Below the pieces are notes generated by a model. That model ran no database searches. It was not told where the DNA came from and saw only the letters and a list, made by a program, of their open reading frames with translations. DNA of 64,000 bases, taken from contig NZ_CP030055.1 of the NCBI RefSeq assembly GCF_015291645.1, forward strand, positions 1,240,001-1,304,000. Direction: 5' to 3'. Shown one piece after another: positions 27,410 through 36,371 of this stretch. This stretch comes from Bradyrhizobium sp. CCBAU 53340. GTDB lineage: Bacteria; Pseudomonadota; Alphaproteobacteria; Rhizobiales; Xanthobacteraceae. The number at the start of each line of letters is the position of its first letter. The stretch's first letter is position 1. Position numbers and translations under genes: made by a program.

Positions 27410-28305
27410 CTCTCGAACTCCGCGAGCGATTTGCGCATGGTCTCGACCAGATCGAGCGCCACCGGCGAAGGGCTGCGCTGCGCCGGAAACACCGCGGAGA
27501 ACTCGAAGTCGATGCGCGGCAGGAAGCGACGCACGACGACCCCGCGGGTGGAGAATTCCTGCGCGGTGAAGGGATCGCAGATCGCAACGCCAAGCCCCGA
27601 CGACACCAGACCGCACATGATTTCGGACAGTGCGGTCTCAACCCGCAGCACGCGGCGGACGTCGTGGCGATGGAAGATCTGGTCGACAAGGTGTCGGCTC
27701 GACGATCCCGCTGACAGCGAGATGAACGTCTCGCCCTCGAAGTCGCGCGGCTCCAGCACTTGCTTTTCCGCGAGCCGATGACCGGTCGGCAGCACCGCGA
27801 CGCGGGCCGGTGCCGGCAACTTCATGCTGGGCAGGCCGGAATGCGCGATCGGCACCTCGGCAAAGCCGACGTCGCACTGATTGTTCAGCACCCAGTCCAC
27901 CACGATCGGCGAGATCACGCCGAAGAACGCGAGGTTGAGGTTCGGCCGCTCCTTCAGGAAGTGGCCCGTCAGCCGCGGCAAGTATCCGTTCGACAGCGCC
28001 GGCAGGGCCGCGATCCGCAGCGAGCCGGTACGGCGGCCGCGGATTTCTTCCGCCGCCGCGGTGATGCGTTCGAGGCCAATGAAGGAGCGCTCCACTTCCG
28101 TGTAGAGCGCCATGGCCGCTGCGGTCGGCACCAGGCCGGTGCCGCGCCGCTCGAACAGCTCCATCTTCAACAGCGCCTGCAGGTCGCGCAGCAACCGGCT
28201 GACCGCCGGCTGGGTCACCGCCATCAGCGTCGCCGCTTCGGTGACGCTGCCGGTCAGCATCATCGCCCGGAAGGCCTCCACCTGCCGCGAATTGATCCGC
28301 GCCAT
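27406..28305 (-). CDS. LysR-family transcriptional regulator
   Basis: A 299-residue LysR protein. HTH MARINSRQVEAFRAMMLTGSVTEAA is followed by VTQPAVSRLLRDLQ. The effector domain has LPALSNGYLPRLTGHFLKE and VSSGLGVAICDPF. A TTG four codons upstream is possible; the ATG at 28305 with GGGA upstream was chosen. It is divergent from the Pot-type ABC/oxidoreductase operon and convergent, with a 4-bp stop overlap, with the amidohydrolase gene. It most likely regulates the divergent operon; the CATAACATTTATG palindrome lies just upstream. Confidence 0.9.
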   Translation of the reverse strand: MARINSRQVEAFRAMMLTGSVTEAATLMAVTQPAVSRLLRDLQALLKMELFERRGTGLVPTAAAMALYTEVERSFIGLERITAAAEEIRGRRTGSLRIAALPALSNGYLPRLTGHFLKERPNLNLAFFGVISPIVVDWVLNNQCDVGFAEVPIAHSGLPSMKLPAPARVAVLPTGHRLAEKQVLEPRDFEGETFISLSAGSSSRHLVDQIFHRHDVRRVLRVETALSEIMCGLVSSGLGVAICDPFTAQEFSTRGVVVRRFLPRIDFEFSAVFPAQRSPSPVALDLVETMRKSLAEFES

Positions 28306-28318
28306 CGCAAATCCCAAT

Positions 28319-28331
28319 CATAACATTTATG
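28319..28331. promoter_or_regulatory. Palindrome CATAA-CAT-TTATG upstream of LysR gene
   Basis: A perfect 5-bp dyad with a 3-bp centre, 14 bp from the LysR start in the 273-bp divergent region. The AT-rich sequence in a GC-rich region makes it a candidate LysR recognition site or the promoter -10 zone of the regulator. Confidence 0.4.
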
Positions 28332-28578
28332 CATGTAGAGGGTGCCATTATTCATTGGACGATGGAAGCCGAGGTCTGCAATCTTTTTCATCAGAGCTGG
28401 AGACAGACCGCTTTTTCGGCAGATTGGGGCTCAAGACACCCCAAATCGCGCCAAAACCCGTCGAGCAGGGGCCGGAGTCCTGCTTCCGAGGGGTCGGCGC
28501 GGAAGGAAATGCGGCAACGCGCTTCGGCCGGAGATTTGTCGGCACGTCACCTCATTCCGGTATTGGAGATCGGTCCAC

Positions 28579-29616
28579 ATGAAGACTTTCCGCCTTCTGA
28601 CCGCAGTCAGCATCGCAGCGCTCATCGCCGTCCCGACGGCCGTCTCGGGCCAGCAGAAAACCCTCTATGTCGCCGGCTACGGCGGCTCGTTCGAGAAGAC
28701 CATCCGCGACGAGGTGATCCCGACCTTCGAGAAGGAAAATAACGTCAAGGTCGAATACGTCGCGGGCAACTCCACCGACACGCTGGCCAAGCTCCAGGCG
28801 CAGAAAGGCAATCAGCAGATCGACGTCGCCATCGTCGACGACGGCCCGATGTATCAGGCGATCCAGCTCGGCTTCTGCGGCAAGCTCGACGGCCTGCCGG
28901 CCGCCGATCTCTACGACACCGCGCGCTTCAAGGATGATCGCGCCGTCGCGATCGGCATCGTCGCCACCGGCCTGATGTACAACACCAAAGTGTTCAAGGA
29001 GAAAGGTTGGGCGCCCCCGACCTCGTGGAACGACCTGAAGGACACCAAATACGCCAAGCAGCTCGTGATCCCGCCGATCAACAATACCTATGGTCTCGAA
29101 GCGCTGGTGATGCTGTCGAAAATGAATGGCGGCGGCGAGTCCAATGTCGATTCCGGCTTCAAGATCTTCAAGGACGAGATCAATCCGAACGTGCTCGCTT
29201 ATGAGCCGTCGCCTGGCAAGATGACCGAGCTGTTTCAGTCCGGCCAGGCCGTGATCGCGGTGTGGGGCACCGGCCGCGTGCAGAGCTTTGCCAACACCGG
29301 CTTCCCCGTCGACTTCGTCTATCCGAAGGAAGGCGCGGCGACCTTGCTGACGACGGCCTGTCCGATCGCCAAGCCGAACGCCTCGCCGCTGGCGTCCAGC
29401 TTCGTGAAGATGTTGCTCGATCCAAAAATCCAGCTCGTGATGCTGAAGGACTACGGCTACGGCCCGGTGTTGAAATCGCTGAAGGTGCCGCCGGAGTTCG
29501 GCAAGATGGCGCCGATCGGCGAGCGGGCGGCCAAGCTCTATAATCCTGACTGGACGGTCATCAACGAGAAGCGCGAGGAGTGGACCAAGCGCTGGAATCG
29601 CGAGGTCGAGCGCTGA
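28579..29616 (+). CDS. ABC substrate-binding protein, spermidine/putrescine (PotD) type
   Basis: A 345-residue periplasmic binding protein with signal peptide MKTFRLLTAVSIAALIAVPT. The mature start QKTLYVAGYGGSFEKTIRDE and the segments VAIVDDGPMYQAIQLGF, GLMYNTKVFKEKGWAPPTSW and GQAVIAVWGTGRVQ fit family-1 binding proteins of Pot/Fbp-type importers. A long upstream frame extension starts in non-coding DNA; the ATG at 28579 with GGAG before it and the signal peptide after it is preferred. It begins an eight-gene operon. Confidence 0.92.
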   Translation: MKTFRLLTAVSIAALIAVPTAVSGQQKTLYVAGYGGSFEKTIRDEVIPTFEKENNVKVEYVAGNSTDTLAKLQAQKGNQQIDVAIVDDGPMYQAIQLGFCGKLDGLPAADLYDTARFKDDRAVAIGIVATGLMYNTKVFKEKGWAPPTSWNDLKDTKYAKQLVIPPINNTYGLEALVMLSKMNGGGESNVDSGFKIFKDEINPNVLAYEPSPGKMTELFQSGQAVIAVWGTGRVQSFANTGFPVDFVYPKEGAATLLTTACPIAKPNASPLASSFVKMLLDPKIQLVMLKDYGYGPVLKSLKVPPEFGKMAPIGERAAKLYNPDWTVINEKREEWTKRWNREVER

Positions 29617-29643
29617 TCTGATCGTCCGGAACGGAGACAGCGT

Positions 29644-30681
29644 ATGGCCTATCTCGAGCTCGATCGGGTCTCAAAGCAGTTCGGTGCGATGACTGTGGTC
29701 GACGACTTCAGTCTCGCCGTGGGCAAGGGGGAGTTCATCTCCTTCCTCGGCCCCTCCGGTTGCGGCAAGACCACGACGTTGCAGATGATCGCAGGCTTCC
29801 TTGATCCCACGCGCGGCGCGATCCGCCTGGAGGGCAAGGACCTCACCGCAATCCATCCGGCCACGCGTGGCCTCGGGATCGTGTTCCAGAGCTATGCGCT
29901 GTTTCCGCACATGACCGCGGCGGAGAACGTCGCCTTCGGCCTCGAGATGCGCAATGTGCCGCGCGCTGACAGGGCCGAACGCGTTCGCGCCGCGCTCGCG
30001 ATGGTCGGGCTCGCCGGTTACGAGGACCGCCATCCGCGCCGCATGTCCGGTGGACAGCAGCAGCGCGTGGCGCTGGCGCGGGCGCTGGTGATCAAGCCGA
30101 GCGTGCTGCTGCTCGACGAGCCCTTGTCCAACCTCGACGCCAAGCTGCGCGAGGAGATGCAGATCGAGCTGCGCCAGATCCAGCGCACCATCGGCACCAC
30201 CACCATCCTGGTCACCCATGACCAGAACGAGGCGATGTCGCTGTCCGACCGCATCGTGGTGATGAGTCAGGGCAAGATCGAGCAGATCGGCACGCCGCAA
30301 GAAACTTATGAGAAGCCGGCCTCGGCCTTCGTCTCGCAGTTCTTGGGCAAGACCAACGATTTCTCCGGAACGATCGATCGAACCGAAACACCGGCACGCA
30401 TCGTCGCCGGTTCGTGGAGTGGGCCGGCGCCCGCCGGCCTGAACGGTGCAGTCACGGTCAGCATTCGCCCCGAACGCATTGGCTTCGGCGATGCCGGCCT
30501 CAGCGCAAAGATCGTCACCCGCATCTTCCAGGGCAATCACTGGCTATTCCAGTGCGACAGCGAATGCGGCCCGGCGATCGTGATCCGCCAGAACGACGGC
30601 ATGACACAACCAGCCGAAGGTGACGTGGTCCACCTCAGCTGGCGTCCCGAGGACATGAGCGTCCGCGCGAGGGGCGCATGA
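29644..30681 (+). CDS. ABC transporter ATP-binding protein (PotA type)
   Basis: A 345-residue ATPase with Walker A GPSGCGKTTTLQMIAG, Q-loop FQSYALFPHM, signature [15 protein letters not shown], Walker B LLLDEPLSNLDAKLR and switch VTHDQNEAMSLSDRI. After about residue 240 comes a TOBE-type domain (FLGKTNDFSGTI..., VSIRPERIGF), usual in PotA/UgpC-like subunits. The stop overlaps the start of the first permease. Confidence 0.95.
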   Translation: MAYLELDRVSKQFGAMTVVDDFSLAVGKGEFISFLGPSGCGKTTTLQMIAGFLDPTRGAIRLEGKDLTAIHPATRGLGIVFQSYALFPHMTAAENVAFGLEMRNVPRADRAERVRAALAMVGLAGYEDRHPRRMSGGQQQRVALARALVIKPSVLLLDEPLSNLDAKLREEMQIELRQIQRTIGTTTILVTHDQNEAMSLSDRIVVMSQGKIEQIGTPQETYEKPASAFVSQFLGKTNDFSGTIDRTETPARIVAGSWSGPAPAGLNGAVTVSIRPERIGFGDAGLSAKIVTRIFQGNHWLFQCDSECGPAIVIRQNDGMTQPAEGDVVHLSWRPEDMSVRARGA

Positions 30682-31553
30682 GCATGGCCGCGGAGGAACG
30701 CAGCGCGCGTGCGCCATGGGCGCTGACGGCGCCCGCCTTGATGCTGTTCGTCGGCGTGCTGCTGATTCCGCTAGCCATGACCGTGATGCTGTCGTTCCAC
30801 GACTGGGGCCAGTACAAGGGTATCGAACCCGTCTTCATCCTGAAGAACTGGAGGGAGATCGCGACCGATCCCTATTACGCCGAGATGTTCTGGCGGACCT
30901 TTCGCATCGCGATCATGACCACGCTGCTCACCGCTCTGCTAGGCGCGCCCGAGGCCTACATCCTCAACCGCATGAGCGGCCGCTGGAAGAGCTTTTTCCT
31001 GCTGGTCATTCTCGGCCCGCTGTTGATCTCCGTGGTGGCGCGCACGCTCGGCTGGGCGCTGCTGTTCGGCGGCAACAACGGCCTCGTCAACAAGCTCCTG
31101 ATGTCGCTTGGCGTGATCCGTTTCCCCATTCCCTTCATGTTCACCGAAACAGGCATGATTGTCGCGCTCGCACATGTGATGATGCCGTTCATGGTGCTGT
31201 CGGTGTGGGCGGCGCTGCAGCGGCTCGATCCGCAGATCGAGAATGCCGCGATGTCGCTCGGCGCCGGCCCTGTTACCATCATCCGCCGCATCATCGTGCC
31301 GCAGATCATGCCCGGCGTGCTGTCGGGCGCGATCATCGTGTTCTCGCTCTCGGCCAGCGCCTTCGCGACGCCAGCGATCATCGGCGGTCGCCGGCTCAAG
31401 GTCGCGGCGACGCTGGCCTATGACGAATTCCTCAACACGCTGAACTGGCCGCTCGGCGCGGCGGTCGCGACGCTGCTGCTGGTCGCGCTGGTGCTGATCG
31501 TGGTCGGCAGCAACGCGCTGATCGAGCGCCGCTATGCGGAGGTGTTCCGATGA
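30678..31553 (+). CDS. ABC transporter permease (PotB type)
   Basis: A 291-residue inner-membrane protein with six predicted TM helices, the first at LTAPALMLFVGVLLIPLAMT. The ATPase-docking loop is NAAMSLGAGPVTIIRRIIVP. It pairs with the PotC-type permease that follows with a 4-bp overlap. The extracellular segment after TM1 (SFHDWGQYKGIEPVF...) is normal for the family. Confidence 0.93.
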   Translation: MSMAAEERSARAPWALTAPALMLFVGVLLIPLAMTVMLSFHDWGQYKGIEPVFILKNWREIATDPYYAEMFWRTFRIAIMTTLLTALLGAPEAYILNRMSGRWKSFFLLVILGPLLISVVARTLGWALLFGGNNGLVNKLLMSLGVIRFPIPFMFTETGMIVALAHVMMPFMVLSVWAALQRLDPQIENAAMSLGAGPVTIIRRIIVPQIMPGVLSGAIIVFSLSASAFATPAIIGGRRLKVAATLAYDEFLNTLNWPLGAAVATLLLVALVLIVVGSNALIERRYAEVFR

Positions 31554-32356
31554 GACGGAACGGCCCGCTCGCGCTGATCTTCCACACCATCTTCGTCATC
31601 GTCATGGTGGCGCCGATCCTGGTGGTCTGCCTCGTCGCCTTCACGCCCGAAGGCTTCCTGTCGCTGCCGACCAACGGTTTTTCGCTGCGCTGGTTCAGGA
31701 CGATTGCGCAATATCCCGAATTCATCCATGCGTTCTGGGTGAGCCTCGGGCTCGGCGCGCTGTCCTCGTTCGTGGCGCTGCTGTTCGCGGTGCCTGCGGC
31801 ACTCGCGATCGCGCGCTACCGCTTCCGTGGTCGCGATGCGCTGGCGGCGCTGTTCCTGTCACCACTGATGATCCCGCATGTCGTGCTCGGCATCGCCTTC
31901 CTGCGCTTCTTCACCTCGGCTGGCCTCGGCGGCAGTCTTGCGGCGCTGATCATCGCCCACGTCATCATCGTCTTTCCGTTCGCACTGCGGCTGACGCTGG
32001 CAGCGGCGACCGGCATGGACCGCACGGTCGAGATGGCCGCGGTCTCGCTCGGCGCCGGCGGTTGGACGCTGTTTCGCCGCGTGACGCTGCCGCTGATCCT
32101 GCCCGGCGTCATCAGCGGCTGGGCGCTCGCTTTCATCCAGTCCTTTGACGATCTCACCATGACCGTCTTTCTCGCGGCACCCGGCACGGAGACGTTGCCG
32201 GTGCGGATGTTCCTTTATATCCAGGACAACATCGATCCGCTCGTGACCTCGGTCTCGGCCTGCGTGATCGCTGTCACCATGACCGCCCTCATTCTGCTCG
32301 ACCGCTTCTACGGGCTCGACCGCGTGCTCGCCGGCAAGGGCGATGCCGGGCGATAG
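31550..32356 (+). CDS. ABC transporter permease (PotC type)
   Basis: A 268-residue six-helix permease. TM1 is LIFHTIFVIVMVAPILVVCL, and the EAA loop reads MAAVSLGAGGWTLFRRVTLP. It completes the importer with the preceding permease, ATPase and binding protein. The stop is 8 bp before the flavoprotein gene, so import and oxidation genes are co-transcribed. Confidence 0.93.
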   Translation: MRRNGPLALIFHTIFVIVMVAPILVVCLVAFTPEGFLSLPTNGFSLRWFRTIAQYPEFIHAFWVSLGLGALSSFVALLFAVPAALAIARYRFRGRDALAALFLSPLMIPHVVLGIAFLRFFTSAGLGGSLAALIIAHVIIVFPFALRLTLAAATGMDRTVEMAAVSLGAGGWTLFRRVTLPLILPGVISGWALAFIQSFDDLTMTVFLAAPGTETLPVRMFLYIQDNIDPLVTSVSACVIAVTMTALILLDRFYGLDRVLAGKGDAGR

Positions 32357-32364
32357 GAGAACCC

Positions 32365-33501
32365 ATGTCTAGAGAATACGACGTCGCCGTGATGGGCGGC
32401 GGATTGCTCGGCTCCGCCATTGCCTGGGGCCTCGGCCGGCTCGGCAAGGCCGTGGCCGTGCTCGACGAAGGCGACATCACCAAGCGCGCTTCGCGTGCGA
32501 ATTTCGCGCTGGTCTGGGTGCAGAGCAAAGGGCTTGGTATGCCCGCTTATACCGTCTGGACCGTGCGGGCCTCGCAGGCGTGGGGCCGCCTGGCCTCCGA
32601 ACTGAAGCAGCAGACAGGTCTCGATGTCGCGCTTCAGCAGAACGGCGGCTTTCACCTCACGCTCGGCGAGGACGAATTCGGCCAGCGCACCGAGCTCGTC
32701 AAGCGCATGCACAACCAGACGGGCGCGGCCGACTATAAGATGGAGATGCTGCGGCCCTCCGAGATCAAGAACGCGCTGCCGCTGATCGGGCCCGAGGTCT
32801 CCGGCGGCAGCTATTGTCCGCTCGACGGCCACGTCAATTCGCTGCGCACGTTCCGCGCCTTCCACACCGGCTTCAAGGCGTTCGGCATCGATTATTTTCC
32901 GGAGCGCCCGGTTTCGGCGATCAGCAAGAGCGGCGGCGAATTCCGCCTGGCCACGCCGAAAGGCGAGCTGCGTGCCGCCAAAATCGTGCTCGCGGCCGGC
33001 AACGCCAACCAGACGCTGGCGCCGATGGTCGGTCTCCATGCACCGATGGGCCCGACCCGTGGCCAGGTCGTGGTGACCGAACGCACGGTGCCGTTCCTGC
33101 CGCATCCGCTGACCACGATCCGCCAGACCGACGAGGGCACGGTGATGATCGGCGACAGCAAGGAAGATGAGCTCGACGACCGCACGCTGAAGCCTTCGAT
33201 CAGCGGCGTGATGGCCGATCGCGCGCAGCGCATGTTCCCGCATCTGTCGCGGCTCAATGTTATCAGGAGCTGGTCTGGCATCCGCGTCATGCCGCAGGAC
33301 GGCTTTCCGATCTACGACCAGTCGGAGACGCATCCCGGCGCCTTCGTCGCCTGCTGCCATTCCGGCGTGACGCTCGCCTCCAACCACGCCTTCGAGGTTG
33401 CGCGCATGGTGGCGCAGGGCGCGCTCGAGCCTGAGTTGGTCGGCGCATTCTCCGCGAGCCGCTTCGGCGGTGCGGGCGCGGCGAACAACAGCGGCTACTA
33501 A
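32365..33501 (+). CDS. FAD-dependent oxidoreductase, DAO family (first of two)
   Basis: A 378-residue flavoprotein of the D-amino-acid-oxidase/glycine-oxidase family. The FAD Rossmann motif is VMGGGLLGSAIAWGLGRL, with Asp at 36 binding ribose (VLDEGD). MGPTRGQVVVTERT and the C-terminal SGIRVMPQDGFPIY...HSGVTLASN are typical. Similar proteins are the beta subunits of opine oxidases, HcnC-like cyanide synthase and hydroxyproline dehydrogenase. AGGAG precedes the ATG. A second DAO gene lies at 35237, which is unusual for a single enzyme set. The electron acceptor is probably the membrane chain, by family analogy. Confidence 0.9.
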   Translation: MSREYDVAVMGGGLLGSAIAWGLGRLGKAVAVLDEGDITKRASRANFALVWVQSKGLGMPAYTVWTVRASQAWGRLASELKQQTGLDVALQQNGGFHLTLGEDEFGQRTELVKRMHNQTGAADYKMEMLRPSEIKNALPLIGPEVSGGSYCPLDGHVNSLRTFRAFHTGFKAFGIDYFPERPVSAISKSGGEFRLATPKGELRAAKIVLAAGNANQTLAPMVGLHAPMGPTRGQVVVTERTVPFLPHPLTTIRQTDEGTVMIGDSKEDELDDRTLKPSISGVMADRAQRMFPHLSRLNVIRSWSGIRVMPQDGFPIYDQSETHPGAFVACCHSGVTLASNHAFEVARMVAQGALEPELVGAFSASRFGGAGAANNSGY

Positions 33502-33528
33502 AGATATTTAAGGAGCCACGAGGCATCC

Positions 33529-33825
33529 ATGTTTAGACGATCCGAACAGGACAAACGTCCGCAAGTGCAGATCTTCGTCGACGGCGTCGCCGTCGCGGCA
33601 CGCCAGGGCGACACCGTTTCCGCTGCGCTGCTGGCCTCCGGTCGGGACGTGCGGCGTTCCACGGCAGTCAGCGGCGCACCACGCCTGCCCTATTGCATGA
33701 TGGGCGTGTGCTTCGACTGCCTCGTCACCATCGACGGCGTCGGCAACCGCCAGGGCTGCCTCGTGCCGGTCGCCGAGGGCATGCAGATCGAAATCCAGAA
33801 GGGCAAGCGGGAGATCGGACGATGA
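33529..33825 (+). CDS. (2Fe-2S)-binding small subunit, HcnA/OoxA-small type
   Basis: A 98-residue ferredoxin-fold protein. Cysteines 56, 61, 64 and 77 (CMMGVCFDC...QGC) give the CX4CX2CX12C pattern of a [2Fe-2S] centre. Such small subunits pair with a large FAD protein and a DAO-type subunit in HcnABC, opine oxidases and D-hydroxyproline dehydrogenases, carrying electrons between flavins. GGAGCC precedes the start. The stop overlaps the next gene in ATGA, so the two are translated in step. Confidence 0.92.
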   Translation: MFRRSEQDKRPQVQIFVDGVAVAARQGDTVSAALLASGRDVRRSTAVSGAPRLPYCMMGVCFDCLVTIDGVGNRQGCLVPVAEGMQIEIQKGKREIGR

Positions 33826-35240
33826 GCGTGGCTCCCAAGCGCGAAGATTACGACGTCGTGGTGATCGGCGCAGGGCCCGCCGGCCTTGCTGCCGCGGCGA
33901 CGTCGGCCGAAGCAGGTCTTACGACGCTGCTGCTCGACGAGAACATCGGCCCCGGCGGCCAGGTGTTCCGCGCCATTTCCTCGACGCCGGTGACCGATCG
34001 CAACCAGCTCGGTGCCGACTATTGGGTTGGTGCCGATCTCGTGCAGGCGCTGCGCGCGAGCAATGCCGAGGTCATCCACCGCGCCACGGTCTGGAGCCTC
34101 GACCGCAATCTCGACATCGCCGTCTCGATCGGCGGCGCGTCCGCCTTCGTCAAGGCCAGGCGCGTGATCCTGGCGACCGGCGCGCTGGAGCGGCCGTTCC
34201 CGATTCCCGGCTGGACGCTGCCGGGCGTGATGACCGCAGGCGCCGCGCAGACGATGTTGAAATCGTCGGCGCTGGTGCCTGACGGCCGCACCGTGATCGC
34301 GGGGCAGGGGCCGCTGCTCTGGCTGCTGGCCGCGCAGATCCTGCGTCTCGGCGGCCGTATTGATCGCATCCTCGACACCACCGAGCGCGGCAACTATTTC
34401 GCGGCATTGCCGCACGCGTTCGCGTTCCTCACCTCGCCCTATTTCATGAAGGGCCTGTCGATGATGCGCGAAGTGAAGGCCAAGGTTCAGGTCGTCTCCG
34501 GCGTGACCGAGCTTGCGGCGTCCGGTGACGGCCAGCTTGCAAGCGTGAGCTATGTCGCCGGTGGCAAGCGCGAGACCATTGCTGTCGATCTGTTGCTCCT
34601 GCATCAGGGCGTCGTGCCCAACGTCAATCTGGCGATGTCTGCTAGCATCGAGCATCGTTGGGACGAGCTGCAATTGTGCTGGTCGCCGGTGCTGGACGCG
34701 AGCGGCAATTCGTCGGTCGCGGGCATCGCGATCGCCGGTGACGGCGCCGGCATTGGCGGCGCGAATGCGGCCGTGGTTCGTGGCCGAATAGCTGCTCGTG
34801 CTGCAGTCGAAGCGCTGGCGCCTGCGGTTGTCGCAAAGCTGCCCGCAATGGCGACGCTTCGCACCGATCTCGCCAAGGCCGAGCGCGGCCGCCTCTTCCT
34901 TGACACGCTGTTCCGCCCCGCGCCGCAGTTCCGCATTCCCTCGGGCGATACCATCGTCTGTCGCTGCGAAGAGGTCACCGCGAAGGATGTGCTCGATTCC
35001 GTCGCGATCGGCGCGACCGGGCCTAACCAGCTCAAGGCCTACCGCCGCACCGGCATGGGCCCGTGCCAGGGCCGGCTCTGCGGTCTCACCGTGACCGAGC
35101 TGATGGCGCAAGCGCGCGGCAAGACCCCGCAGGAGATCGGCTATTACCGGCTGCGCGCACCGGTGAAACCGATTACGCTCGCCGAGCTCGCCGCCGTTCC
35201 GAAAACGGAAGAAGACGTCAAGGCGGTGGTGCGCGGATGA
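33822..35240 (+). CDS. FAD/[2Fe-2S] oxidoreductase alpha subunit (HcnB/OoxA-like)
   Basis: A 472-residue pyridine-nucleotide-disulfide-type flavoprotein. The FAD motif is VVVIGAGPAGLAAAATSAEAG, a second dinucleotide fold sits near VIAGQGPLLWLLAAQIL, and GDGAGIGGANAA binds FAD again. The C-terminal part has a BFD-like [2Fe-2S] site with IVCRCEEVTAKDV and GMGPCQGRLCG. This is the large subunit of HcnABC/opine-oxidase-like complexes. Translation is coupled to the genes on both sides. Substrate unknown. Confidence 0.9.
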   Translation: MSVAPKREDYDVVVIGAGPAGLAAAATSAEAGLTTLLLDENIGPGGQVFRAISSTPVTDRNQLGADYWVGADLVQALRASNAEVIHRATVWSLDRNLDIAVSIGGASAFVKARRVILATGALERPFPIPGWTLPGVMTAGAAQTMLKSSALVPDGRTVIAGQGPLLWLLAAQILRLGGRIDRILDTTERGNYFAALPHAFAFLTSPYFMKGLSMMREVKAKVQVVSGVTELAASGDGQLASVSYVAGGKRETIAVDLLLLHQGVVPNVNLAMSASIEHRWDELQLCWSPVLDASGNSSVAGIAIAGDGAGIGGANAAVVRGRIAARAAVEALAPAVVAKLPAMATLRTDLAKAERGRLFLDTLFRPAPQFRIPSGDTIVCRCEEVTAKDVLDSVAIGATGPNQLKAYRRTGMGPCQGRLCGLTVTELMAQARGKTPQEIGYYRLRAPVKPITLAELAAVPKTEEDVKAVVRG

Positions 35241-36358
35241 CGATAAACGTGGATGCAATCGTCATTGGCGGCGGCATCCATGGATGCTCGACGACGCTGC
35301 ATCTCTGCCTTGCCGGCCTGAAGCCGGTGCTGATCGAGAAGGACTATGCCGGCCGGCACGCCTCCGGCGTCAACGCGGGCGGTGTCCGCCAGCTCGCGCG
35401 GCACGTTCCCGAGATTCCGCTGTCGATCCGCTCGATGGGAATCTGGGAGAAGATTTCAGACCTTCTCGACGATGATTGCAGCTTCGAGAGCCATGGCCAG
35501 GTTCTGGTCGCGGAGAACGAGGAGGAGCTTGCGGTTTGCCGCGCGCGCGTGGCTGAACTCAACGCGCTCGGCTTTACCCATGAGGAGCTGATCGACGCCG
35601 CTGAGCTGCGGCGGCTGGTGCCTGCGGTGGCCGAGACCTGCCCCGGCGGCGTGGTGTCGCGCCGCGACGGCGCCGCCAATCCGGCGCAGACGACGACGGC
35701 GTTCCGCCGCAAGGCCGAGCAGTTGGGCGCGACCGTGCGCGAGGGCGTGGCTGCCAGCAACATCCGCTACGGCGATGGCCTTTGGTATGTCGATGTCGGA
35801 GCGGACAGTTATGCGGCGCCGGTGCTCGTCAACGCCGCCGGCGCCTGGGCCGGCAAGATCGCCGCTGATCTCGGCGAGCCGGTGCCGGTCGAGACCGTGG
35901 CGCCGATGCTGATGATCACCTCGCGCGTGCCGCATTTCATCGACCCCGTCGTGATCCTGCGCGGACGAAAGCTCTCCTTCAAGCAGTTCAAGAACGGCAC
36001 CGTGCTGATCGGCGGCGGCCATCTGGCGACGCCCTATCAGGATCGCAACGAGACGGTGTTGGACTGGAAGAGCCTCGCGATCAGCGCCCGTACCGTGTTC
36101 GAGCTGTTCCCGGTGATGCGCAGCGCCACGATCGTCCGTGCCTGGGCCGGCATCGAGGCCAAGATGAAGGACGACATCCCCGTGTTTGGCCCCAGCAGCC
36201 GCCACAAGGGGCTCTATCACCAGTTCGGTTTCTCGCTGCACGGCTTCCAGCTCGGCCCCGGCGCCGGCGCCGTGATGGCGGAGCTGATCGTCAATGGCGG
36301 CACCCAGACCCGAATCAGCGATCTCGGCATCGAGCGCTTCCATCCTTCCGCGCGCTGA
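35237..36358 (+). CDS. FAD-dependent oxidoreductase, DAO family (second of two)
   Basis: A 373-residue DAO-family flavoprotein with FAD motif VIGGGIHGCSTTLHLCLAGL, VLIEKDYAGRHASGVNAGGV (flavin-proximal) and the C-terminal AWAGIEAKMKDDIPVFG...FSLHGFQLGPGAG. It is divergent in sequence from the DAO protein at 32365. The ATG at 35237 overlaps the preceding stop. As it is coupled to the alpha subunit, it is the more likely beta subunit of the complex, while the 32365 protein may act on a different substrate or a later step. Confidence 0.9.
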   Translation: MTINVDAIVIGGGIHGCSTTLHLCLAGLKPVLIEKDYAGRHASGVNAGGVRQLARHVPEIPLSIRSMGIWEKISDLLDDDCSFESHGQVLVAENEEELAVCRARVAELNALGFTHEELIDAAELRRLVPAVAETCPGGVVSRRDGAANPAQTTTAFRRKAEQLGATVREGVAASNIRYGDGLWYVDVGADSYAAPVLVNAAGAWAGKIAADLGEPVPVETVAPMLMITSRVPHFIDPVVILRGRKLSFKQFKNGTVLIGGGHLATPYQDRNETVLDWKSLAISARTVFELFPVMRSATIVRAWAGIEAKMKDDIPVFGPSSRHKGLYHQFGFSLHGFQLGPGAGAVMAELIVNGGTQTRISDLGIERFHPSAR

Positions 36359-36371
36359 AGCGCTTCTTCGC

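Noticed and set aside
32365..36358. Reading the oxidoreductase set as a hydrogen cyanide synthase (HcnABC)
   Set aside because: Subunit types agree, but the Pot-type importer in the same operon and the second DAO gene fit uptake and catabolism of an amine or amino acid better; family resemblance alone does not prove cyanide production.
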